Assembly (NCBI GenBank): GCA_008931825.1
Contig: QXVZ01010266.1
Coordinates: forward strand, 1-21,060
Source of the DNA: Phallusia fumigata
Taxonomy: Eukaryota > Chordata > Ascidiacea > Phlebobranchia > Ascidiidae
Reading direction: 5' to 3'
Length of the DNA stretch: 21,060 nt
Each line of letters starts with the position of its first letter. The stretch's first letter is position 1. A program made the position numbers and the translations under genes. The notes beneath the pieces are model-generated. The model searched no databases. It was given only the letters and a program-made list of their open reading frames with translations, and was not told where the DNA came from. Of this stretch, positions 10,357-19,600 are shown in pieces.

Positions 10357-10997
10357 ATGAATTATTTAAGAGTTTTATTCGTGCACTCGTTTGCAGCATT
10401 TATTTTTCATCTTGCTGCCTGCAATGAAGGTAAGTGGTTTAATTCAAGTTAAACAATCTCACACTACTGCTATGATGATAAAATTGGTTATTGCGACAAC
10501 TAAATCCGAATCTGCTGCGAGGGTAACAGGGATTAATAAACTTTAGGCCACTTGGATTGTAGAAAATCTCTGCCTTTGCAGGGACAGTTAGGATGAGAAA
10601 TATTCGACCTTCACTGGCATTTGGACCCGCACTTTGCGAGCTCAAGTATTATGCTGTTTTATTGCTAATTTTAATTTATAGACTGTTGTCACAGTGGCGA
10701 AAGACTATGTTTCAAGAGATTTTTTCTTCAAGCTAACTTGACCTATTTTTTTATGTTTTTCAGGTCATTTTACTTCCATCACAACCGAATGTCAATCATT
10801 TCCACGACTCAAGCGATGCACAAGTAAAAATCAATGAAATTGAATAATCTTAATGAAACCATATGAAGGTAACGCAACAAAGTCTAGCATTGATCTTTTC
10901 TATTAGTTTGTAGAGGTGATTCGCTTGATATCAAATGTTCCGGCGGGACAATCATTAAAATCAGATCTGTTCTCTATGGAGAGGCACTTGTTCCGGA
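10357..10997 (+). CDS. Alternative 5' cassette A of the lectin receptor (exons 1a-3a)
   Basis: Exons 10357-10429, 10764-10823 and 10907-10997 have lengths 73, 60 and 91 and phases 1, 1, 2, identical to cassette B at 12558-13232. Exon 1a begins MNYLRVLFVHSF and encodes a signal peptide ending near LAACNEG. Exon 3a encodes the first half of a SUEL/rhamnose-binding-type lectin domain (CRGDSLDIKC, then YGE, the place of the family's YGR motif). No second-half exon lies between 10998 and 12557, but the phase-2 donor joins in frame to exon 4 at 13641 (GA+G giving Glu). Cassette A is therefore most simply an alternative promoter/5' end of the gene at 12558-15945, giving a protein of equal length that differs at many positions in the N-terminal lectin half. 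It could instead be a dead partial duplicate, but all splice sites and the frame are intact. Confidence 0.65.
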
Positions 10998-11518
10998 GTA
11001 AGTCTTGTCCGTTAGTTTTGTACTTGATTTAGTTTTCAATGAAACCTTTCTGTTACGAAAGCAGTTTGTGGTTGATTTAACTGACCTCACGGCCCTATAT
11101 AAGCTTCTAATTGTTTTCTCATAATTACCTTTCTGTATTCCGGTTAATGTGCTTGATTATGAAACTTTCAGCGGTCATATGTAAGCTGTAAACATAGGCA
11201 AGGTTAATTAACAATGCCGAAATGGGATCATTCTTACCGACTGAGATTCGAGCGCACTGATTAGCTAAAACGTTTGTTACCTACGAACTATATGTATGTA
11301 TGCATAATATTTTGTATATGATGTAACTTCTACTTTGCTACCTCGTTTATTTGTTTGTTATTTACTGTTAATATTTGCACACTAAGTTGTGAACAAATAC
11401 CCTTGTTACCATTTTTCCGTCTTTATTTCGCCATAAAGACCAATGGGTTGCCGCTTACAGCACAGTCATACATTTAGTCTTACGTTTTATCTCAACAAAT
11501 AATACATCGACGTGTTTC

Positions 11519-13630
11519 GTATAATATAGGATACTTGTGTACGTTGTGGTGTGAAACTTTGTTGCAGAATGTTCACATTACCTTTGCACGACCCGTTCGC
11601 ATGTTGTTGTGAAAAGATCAATTTGAGGACAACATATTCAATATTCGTGACAATTGTATATAAACCCAGTAATAGACTTGATTTTCGCACTTCTTCTGTA
11701 CGTTTAATAAACTAATGCGTAACCTAGTGTTTGTTAGTTTATAACACGTTGCATTCGCTTGTTGAAATTTTAGATTTTGAAACGTAATCAGAGTCAGCAC
11801 AGAGCAAAGGTTTGTTGTAGGTGTATGTTCGTAGATGGAATTTTTACCGTTTTACCGTTAAGTGGCTCTTGCATCAAGGAAATGTGAGTACGTTAACAAT
11901 TTCCCTTTTGCTCCAGAAGGAAAAATTATATGCAGTGTAGTTCTCAGTGTAGGAATGGCTGTTTGAGCCTTGCACAAACTTCAACAATCGCACAGATTAT
12001 ACTGTGTAACCAATTTTCAATGTTTCATCAAGTTACTGTCATATACAGTATCCGATTCCATGTTTAACACTGGTGAATCAATGCAGCCTTAGAAATATAA
12101 TTTCGTACAAATCAAAACAATCTATTTTTCTCTATTTTTTGCAGGATCTGTTTGTTCAAGTAATTTTTGCCGAAATTAATTTCCCAAGTCGCACGTGCTT
12201 AGCAAATATTTAACTTTATCGACAGTTAAAACATGAATGCCCGTTTACCGCAAAGTACCGTTAAGTTTCTGGGTAGTCAGGTCGTGCTGTGGTCAAAAAG
12301 CCCAATGCATTTTGTTCACTCGGATCAACATATTTAAACTTTCTTTAACCTAACAACAACTCTTTGACAACACACAGACGAAAATGCAAAACATGCTGCT
12401 TTATATCGCGTCGTTGTTGGTTAAGTTGTCCTTCTGTGTTGAGCGTACTCACTTCTGCGTGTGATACTTGTGAGTTTGCCTTTTGGTTAACAATCTTTAG
12501 GTGTCGGTATGCAAGTTTATTTCTTGTAAGTTCTTTTGGGCCAGATTTGGAAATAACATGAGTTCTGTGAAAGTTTTATACGCGCGTTTGGTGACAGCTT
12601 TGATTTTTCAACGTTTAGCTTGCAATGAAGGTAAGTAGTGCAATTGTTAAAAACTCCAAACGCCACTGCCATAGCGGAAAAGTTGGCCATTTCGATAACC
12701 AATTCTGACGACTTCGGGTAGGACCCTATTAATTTAACTTCAGTCTATTTAAGGTTGTTGCCTTTTTATTAGTTTTGCGATAGAAACAGTTTGGCAAAGA
12801 AAACAGACTTCCACCAATATTTATGATCCACACATTGCTAGCACATTACAAGTATTGTGTTTTTAGGCTTTGTTATTATTTTAGTTCTGGCTAATGAACC
12901 GCTGACCCAGTAGCAAAAATTGTCGCATCTGGATTAACTTAATTTTTTTGTTTGTTTTAATAAATTGTTTGTTTGTATTTTCAAGGCCATTCCACTATCA
13001 TTACAACTGGATGTCAACGACTTTCCGGAGTCAAGCAATGCACACGTAAAAATTAATGTGTAAATTTTAAATTCAAAAATCCGTACAGGCAAATATGAAT
13101 TGTGTGTTGTGAAGAATCTTGCATTAACTCTTTTCTATCAGTTTGTAGAGGTGATTCGCTTGACATAAAATGTTCCGGCGTGAATATTATTCGAAGCAGA
13201 TCTCTTCACTATGGAGAAGCACTTTCCTCTGAGTAAGTGTTAATTTTGTTAATTTTAAATTTTCAGCTGTTAATCTTTAAGTTTTTCTGGTGCGTGTGGT
13301 TGGATTAACTGACCCCACAGCTCATAAGCGTCTCTTAATTGTTTATAAAGTACCATCATGAATCTTCAGCAGTTTTGTTAGGTTAGGCCCAAAAAGTGGT
13401 GTTATTGCATAAATTGTCCAAATTTTGTTTGGATCAATTTTAGCGATTGCAGTTTGGGTGTGCCCGTGCTCATTACCCAAATGCGTTGTCCAAACAGTTT
13501 GCTCGCAGCAAAGTACATAATCAGTCTAATATGCAAAGTACATAATCATACCAAAGTACATAATCATTCAAACATACCGTGATTCGTTTCGCCAAAAAAT
13601 AGTACGTCAACGTGTTTATCAAAACTTTTT
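11519..13630 (+). repeat. Tandem duplication unit B of the lectin-receptor 5' region
   Basis: This is the partner of unit A. It has about 530 extra bases between the shared upstream block and exon 1b, so the two candidate promoters differ in structure. Coding exons remain alignable without gaps. Confidence 0.7.
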
Positions 13631-15945
13631 TTCATGTAAGGGTATGCGAGTCAGGAGGACGAACCTTTTCAAGCTGCAATGGATCTGAAGGAGTGACAAC
13701 TTTTTCGAGTTTATGTGAAGGCAAAAACAAATGCCTTGTTCGGTTCCAAAATCTCGGTCCTCAATGTTGTGACAATATTAAATACATCGGCATCAATTTA
13801 ACATGCGGCGCTCCAAAAGGTGGGTTTTGTGCATTTTTGTAATACTTTATCAACCATTAACAACTTTGCGCTGGTACGCGACTGGGTGGTCGTTTCGTTC
13901 AAAGCGTGAAGCAGCGGTATGTTTATCAACAAAACTGTTTACGGTTTTATGGACATGGCTTTGCAGAACTGGAGGTTTGTACAGCTATGGTTGGTATTAT
14001 TTGTAATTTATCTCCTAACATTGCCATTTTCCAAAAGACGGTTAAAATTGATATGCATTAATGCTCAAAGCGTTAGCAAAATTACACAGGTCGTTGGTAA
14101 CCAATGTGCTCTAGTCATTGACCGTTTCTTTAATAAAAGTATCAATCCGTTTGTATTTCCAAAAGAAATAATAGAAGTGTTTTGTACAAAGGAGACGCGA
14201 ACAAATGTCAAAAAATACAAATAGACACACAGAAAAACAGAAAAAGTAGATGCTGATGCTTAAGGGAACTTTTGAGCTGACATCGCTCAAAACGTATTGC
14301 TGGTTCAGTATGTTTTTCTGCTGTTTTTGAATTTTTTGTAAACGTTTGCTCTGTTGGGAAACCACATGTGATTTAACTCAATGGACGCAAAATAGATGTC
14401 TTCGGTGTCTAGGATATACTTTATTTTTGCGGTTTTGTTTTAGATAAGTCTGATTCGAATGTGCTAGAAAATTTTAAGACCACCGATGCCAAAGAGCTAG
14501 AAAATATCGAAAACCAAATCGAGGAGTTTTCCCGCGACCATTTCGAAACAAACGGAACAACCTATAGCGATGGAGATACTCAGCTGCACATCGTAGTTTC
14601 CGATATTGATAAGAAGACATACAACTCAATCATTAAGTTGGGATCAAATCATGTCGACTTCACACTGCAAACAAACAACGTTACCCGAATCGTTGCAACT
14701 GTACTTGCGCTTAAGGCGAACGTTGCAGAACCAACTGCACAGACCGAATTAACAGAGGCGGGAACTCTCACGGCTATCCGGTACATAGCTAAAGAAAACG
14801 CCACCTACATCGTTATTGTAGGCTGGGACGCAAATACCTTACCGAATTCATCCAGTCACACGGCAGACAACGGCAAACCACCAGGAAACGCTAGCTTTGT
14901 TGTTCCTCTCACCCCGCTAGGTTCAGTTTGCAAGAAGATTCTAGAGGAAAAGGAAAACAAAAGTAATCTTATGACCAGAAAACTTTAACCAATCTGTTTA
15001 TATTATAATGAAGTTTTAAGAAAGTACTCAGATGTAGGTTGCGTCACCATCACCGATGACGTAACAGGTGAAGTCACTTGTAAGTGCGACCATCTCAGCA
15101 TTTTTGCTGTTCTTCTGGCTGTGGAAACCATCAACTTACCAACTGGCGTAAAGGTTAGTTACTATTCCGTTCGTGCGGGCAAAACATATAGAATTGCCAG
15201 TTTAATGCAGTAGCTAATAATCTAATGAAGCTTCGTTAAAAGGTTGCAAGGGTACGGCCTCTATACGAAGGCTGTAAAGGTCACTCTTTGCTATGCACGA
15301 ACAGTAATGCAAGTTACGTAGTCGTTACAGTTTTAACTATAATTTTCTGTTAACATTCAGATTACAACGTACACCACCGAATCAGCATCAATCATTTCAT
15401 TGATAGCCACAATTGCAATCCTTTACCATTTCAAAGGGGCTGGGGAAAGAGTTCTAGTTCAAATCAACTTATCAGTGGCCGTTCTGCTTCTGCATGTTGT
15501 AAACATATCACATGATCTCGCTGTGTTGCATGAGAGCTCATGTATGATGCTGACCGTAGCCAATCACTATTGCTTGCTGTCGTTAAGTATAGTGATAGTT
15601 ACTCTACACCAAGACCATTAAATACACAATTAACGGTTTTAAATATTCCTAATAGGAAGATACAAGCCATTACTTGTGAATAAAACATATTCTACGTTTC
15701 GACAAACGCTGCTGTCACCATTGGGAAATATCCGGAAAAGCAGCGCAAAGTTACAAGTCGCGGTAAAAGAAAAAAAAGGAAAAATATACACAAGCACTGG
15801 CTTGTATCTTCCTATTGTGAAAACCATTAAAACTTCCCACAAAACATGTTGTGTTTCAGGAATATGGTTTCTTGTGGAAGGAATCCGTCTTCTCTTGGCA
15901 ACTTCCTTTTTGTACCTATTGCTAAAAATCATCGAGATCTTTTAG
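12558..15945 (+). CDS. Adhesion-GPCR-like receptor: SUEL lectin, GAIN/GPS, three TM helices
   Basis: Exons 12558-12630, 12986-13045, 13142-13232, 13641-13819, 14444-14962, 15014-15153, 15361-15586 and 15860-15945 join in frame to 457 residues. Residues 1 to about 20 are a signal peptide. About 45-134 is a galactose/rhamnose-binding lectin (SUEL) domain with CRGDSLDIKC, YGE, LCEGKNKCLV and the terminal KYIGINLTC. About 135-340 is a GAIN-like region with several N-glycosylation sequons, closed by a GPS: C317, C330, C332 and the cleavage tripeptide His334-Leu335-Ser336, which is intact. The first GPS cysteine is probably C297, but the usual Phe-Trp after it is absent. Then come TM1 (about 363-378), TM2 (385-404), the conserved extracellular Cys415, and TM3 with the adhesion-class signature WFLVEGI (432-438). 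A stop follows 19 residues later, so TM4-TM7 are missing. Lectin plus GPS recalls latrophilins, but olfactomedin and hormone-receptor domains are absent. Intron 14963-15013 is only 51 bases; it is required to restore the frame into the GPS. Likely a plasma-membrane adhesion receptor; G-protein coupling is doubtful. Confidence 0.75.
13509..13566. repeat. Three copies of a 15-base motif
   Basis: CAAAGTACATAATCA occurs at 13509, 13534 and 13552 with spacers of 10 and 3 bases, inside intron 3 of unit B and about 75 bases before the exon 4 acceptor. I did not find it in the corresponding part of unit A, so it arose after or outside the duplication. Confidence 0.85.
13910..14224 (+). pseudogene. 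Intronic frame resembling rhodopsin-class TM6-TM7 (possible relic)
   Basis: Within intron 4 an open frame encodes a hydrophobic helix ending VIYLLTLPFS, a loop, then RFFNKSINPFVFPKE. The NP-x-x-F with preceding Asn-Lys-Ser-Ile resembles the TM7 NPxxY region of class A receptors, and the helix before it could be TM6 with its Pro. No TM1-TM5 were found upstream and an in-frame stop precedes it at 13907-13909. It may be a fragment of an inserted or decayed GPCR, or chance. It is not part of the adhesion receptor, which splices across it. Confidence 0.25.
15651..15816. mobile_element. Short element with 28-base terminal inverted repeats (MITE-like)
   Basis: The left end AATAGGAAGATACAAGCC (15651-15668) is the exact reverse complement of 15799-15816. 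Extending inward gives 28-base arms (15651-15678 and 15789-15816) with two mismatches. The 166-base unit has no coding content and sits in intron 7 of the adhesion-like receptor, 43 bases before exon 8. No clear target-site duplication is visible. Interpretation as a MITE is inferred; a hairpin RNA is an alternative. Confidence 0.6.
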
Positions 15946-16084
15946 CTCGCATTTTTGGTTTGTGTTTTTCTGTTTTGGATAATTTTATATTTGGCCATTA
16001 AGCATAAATCTTACAGATCGACGATCTTGAGGATAGTCATAATTATTTTAAAATGTTTTTAAACAAATCTATTCAAGATCGCAA

Positions 16085-16310
16085 TGCCAAGTGGTTAGCA
16101 CGACGGGCTTGTGCTCGCAAGGTTTTGCATTCCAATCTTGCCTCGGTCGTTTGTGTCTTCCTGGGCAAAATAACGTAGGCCCATTGGAACAAAATACGTC
16201 TTGACGCGAAGGCAATTGTAAACGGCTCACTGAATTTACACTAAAAATCCTTGACGCAAAGCAAGTGAAACAAGTAGGCCAGTCCACGAAAGAATAGCAC
16301 GCCAAATCAT
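16085..16310 (+). mobile_element. tRNA-derived SINE-like element
   Basis: TGCCAAGTGGTTAGCACG at 16085 matches a polymerase III A box. About 36 bases later GGTTTTGCATTCCAATC resembles a B box. The following TGTGTCTTCCTGGGCAA resembles the segment found after the tRNA head in many animal SINEs. The element is diverged, and its right end is approximate. Confidence 0.5.
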
Positions 16311-16318
16311 GCTAGCAC

Positions 16319-16324
16319 AATAAA
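16319..16324 (+). terminator. Polyadenylation signal AATAAA
   Basis: First canonical signal after the stop at 15945. It could end the truncated lectin-receptor transcript, with the SINE-like element in its 3' UTR. Confidence 0.35.
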
Positions 16325-16408
16325 TCAACTCTTCGTGTTGTTTGCTATTTAATTTATAGATCAGATTACCTCACACAACAAATGCTAATAGATTTCTTAT
16401 TATTATAG

Positions 16409-16512
16409 ATATTAACCAAACAAACACCAATCCAAGCAAAGCGGAAAATAAAACCGGAACCATACCACGGAATGCACATGCAGCACAAAGCGCAAAACTA
16501 TTCGTGCAATGA
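16409..16512 (+). CDS. Candidate terminal exon of unknown gene
   Basis: Preceded by a plausible acceptor (TATTATTATAG) and open in phase 1 for 34 residues (starting DINQTNTNPSKAENK, ending KLFVQ) before TGA, with AATAAA at 16623-16628. It is polar and Asn/Lys/Ala-rich, as a cytoplasmic tail might be. Phase 1 fits the exon 7 donor (15586) of the lectin receptor if exon 8 is skipped, but exon 8 itself offers only a weak phase-1 donor. The phase-0 frame is also open, so the assignment is uncertain. Confidence 0.3.
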
Positions 16513-16697
16513 GTGCAAATCATTTTACTAGTTCATTGTATAAAATATACCAAACATTTTCAAACTACATACTAGTATCAAATCAATCAAATCAAAAAAG
16601 GTATCGTTGTAGTAAGTGTAAAAATAAACTGAAATTGGTGGAGGTTCGTTTTAACAATAAAATTTAAATAATAAACAAAAGAGAAACTGTCGTTATT

Positions 16698-19600
16698 TTA
16701 GACTCCAACAGGGAGTGGAACTTTATACATCAAATAGCTAGCAGTATTGATCCATGTTATCACGTTGCGTGAAATGAACCCGCATGCTGCTGAATGTTTT
16801 CGGTGAAACTTTGGGTTTTGGGCGTTTGGTGCAGAAATTCTTAGCGCCGTATTCAGATGCATCCAGGCTCTAACCGGTTTCTTCATGTCCATGCAGCACC
16901 AGCTCAGTTGGGTTAAAAATGCCGAATGAAACCTACAAAGCATATGCGTATTTGTTTGTAAAAAGTTTGTTGGCTTGTAAAATAAAACACACATCTGCAA
17001 AGTTGTATACGACTAAAAGTTGCAAGAATGTACCGTAATTGATGAAATGTAGATTATGTCCTGTAAGTTAAATTCCCATTGCTGCACTTACCATGCGACT
17101 ATCACGTCCTTTGCCGAGGTCTCGGTCCCTTTTATTAATCTTAAACCCTCGTCAAGACACTGCTCCGCTTTTGAAGAAAGATCGTTATCCACGTATATTG
17201 TTGAAATGCTTAAGAGGGTCAATAGGACGTCTTTTAGCGGATTCTTTTCTTTCAGTGCAGAAACAAGTATCTGCAAAAATATTATTTTTTTGTGTCCCGG
17301 TTTGGTTATATTGACGAAAATTGATGGATACCGATTCAAAAAGTTTTATATTTGAGACTAACTTAGCCAGATTAGCCCGAGTCTGTGAAAACAACACCTT
17401 TTATCAAACATACATAAATATCAGGTGGTGACTTTTTGGCCAACAAGGGACCCGACTATGCTTCGCCATGTACAGGGAAAAGTGAGGAGAAAAAAAACTC
17501 GCTACCTGAAACGCTTCATAGCGTCTGCTGTATGACTGCCAATTTGACAATCAAAATATGTCATTTTTAGCTCTGAAGCCTTTACCCGAAAAATGTGCGG
17601 ATTGTCTTACCTCGCTAAAACCTTGCATAAACTATTTCACACAAAATAAAGAACACGAAAAAAATGACATTTTATCAATGCAGTTCTAGTATAGTGTTTC
17701 CAGAAACGTGATAGATTTACTCGAGCAATGGCCTTGCTGGTAATAACGAATGAGCTCGTGCCAAGCGTGCTTCTGACAGTGTATGTCATACCTCAAAAGC
17801 GCTTTAATAGTACGTCGAAAAGTATCATTTTGAGCATACGTAAGAATTGAATTTGCACAACGTTCTTTTCGGTGGTAGAAATATAGAAAAACGCAAAATT
17901 ACGAACCACTCACCCATGAGTTTTTCTCTGTTATGATTTCTGTAGAACAAACAACTTTTGTTTTACAAATCGCATCCAAAGCACAAGCCAAGAATCTCAG
18001 ACTGACGTCACCGGGAAGTTCGGTTGGAATGGAAAAAATTCTATCAAGCAGCAAGTCAACGACATCCTTCCCGCTACTTTCATGGGTGCAATAAGTTAAG
18101 ATTGGTGACGAAGCGACTTTGTACAGGATTTCCGGTAATCTGTCAAGCTTGTTAATTCCGTCATGTGGGGAGTTTGTAAATCGAATGAACAAAACAAGTT
18201 CCTTGAGGTTGGTTGGTTTCAAAATTGTAAAAATGTTTCCATTCAGCAACAAGTCCCTGTATCTCAGAATAGCATCGTGTTCATTGCGTGCTTCAAATTC
18301 CTCGGCTATTCTGAACAAACGAGTGTTAAATTTATCGAACAAAATATCTTTGTCGTCAAGTTGCCCCAAATTTTCCATATGCTTTAGAGCATTCTCGAAC
18401 GAGATAATGGCAAGATCCAATTGGTTTTGAAGAATCCAAACCAACGTTGTTCCGAACATAACATCAGCGAGTAATAATTGCTTTTCTATCCGCGACATGT
18501 TTGCGTTCTCAGTCATCATTGCTAGGGTAAGGTTGTAAGCCAAGATTGCCTCGGAAAATTTGCCGTGGTCTGTCAGACATTCTGCAGCTAATTTTCGCAT
18601 CAGTATCGTCATATTGGTGTTGATGGGAAATGGCTTCAACATTTTGAAAGCATTTGTTAGATCGTTTACTTGTCGAAAACGATTAAACACAGCAACTCTG
18701 AGGAAAAGTTCTTCTCTTTCAGTTTTGGGAATTTCATCATCATGTAAAATGTTTCGTATTTCTGACGACGTTTGCACATTAAAAGCAAACATTGGAAAGT
18801 TTTGAATCATTGCTTCCGTTGAAAGAACAAAAAACTTTGAGAATTCCTTTCGATCCAATTTCGAATTGCATAATACTGCCATCGTTTCCTCAATAAGTTT
18901 TACGAAATCTTCAGCAGTTTGTGAACAAAGAAGAGAAATTAATTTCGCAAGAATTTTCAAAATCGCAGCGTTTACAGACTTGCGAGTTTCGCTTCGTATT
19001 AATTTTAGTAGTAAAACAGTCGTGGATCTGCAGTCATTAGAATTTGTTAATAAACCAAAAGCCAAGTCAACAATCGCAAGAATTTTGGTCAATAAAGTAT
19101 CATTCTGCGACACATTGTATTCTTCCAGTAGAAAGTGGAGTACATCTAAGTAAAATTTGATTTCAGTTTTATTCTGGTTTAAACGTCTAATCATTGCCAA
19201 AGTTGTCTTGAAGCTAGCCGTTTTTTGAGGGTCAAGAATTGCTGTCAAGAGAAACATTTCTTCGTCCTTAGCATAAGTCGAATTGGGATACAAAGAGGAA
19301 AACGTGAACTTTGTTACGTTATAGTGCTGAATCGCAAGATCGTATAACTTGTCTCTTTTGTAAAGGTCACCAATAATGTCGTTCATCATTGCACTAAATC
19401 GAAGGAGTTTGTTGGAGGGGTCGCGTTTCAGCCAATCATCAATAATTTCGACAAGTTTGCAACAAACTTCAGTGGCATAGGAAAGATTTTTATTACTGCA
19501 AAATGCCATTTTAATGTCTGGCACATTTCTAACCAGTGAATCCATTGGGTTGTAACCTGGCTTAAATGAGATTTTGTCAGCACCCTGCTTTGGCATGTTC

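Larger units (their letters stand above)
9849..11518 (+). repeat. Tandem duplication unit A of the lectin-receptor 5' region
   Basis: This unit and 11519-13630 share upstream blocks (for example GTTGTTGTGAAAAG at 9932 and 11604, and CATATTTAAACTTTCTTTAA near 10124 and 12329), exons 1-3 of equal length, and matching intron 3 sequence. Homology of unit A ends with text like that just before exon 4 in unit B. The duplicated block therefore stopped inside intron 3, leaving exon 4 onward single. Confidence 0.75.
15946..16408. other. 3' flank of lectin receptor with SINE-like DNA
   Basis: No coding exon for TM4-TM7 could be found here on the plus strand. The main recognisable content is the tRNA-derived element at about 16085-16310 and a polyadenylation signal at 16319. 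Confidence 0.55.

Noticed and set aside
14461..14988. Stop at 14986-14988 as the end of the lectin receptor
   Set aside because: A 51-base intron restores a clear GPS and transmembrane region in frame, so the stop is intronic.
16698..17000. Two separate minus-strand genes at 16698-17000 and 17088-17339
   Set aside because: Splice sites and phases place them as the last two exons of the TPR gene, covering 16698-16932 and 17092-17270.
17899..17913. Stop just after the long minus-strand exon as the true C terminus of the TPR protein
   Set aside because: A perfect gtgagt donor precedes it, and two downstream exons with TPR-like sequence join in phase with good acceptors.
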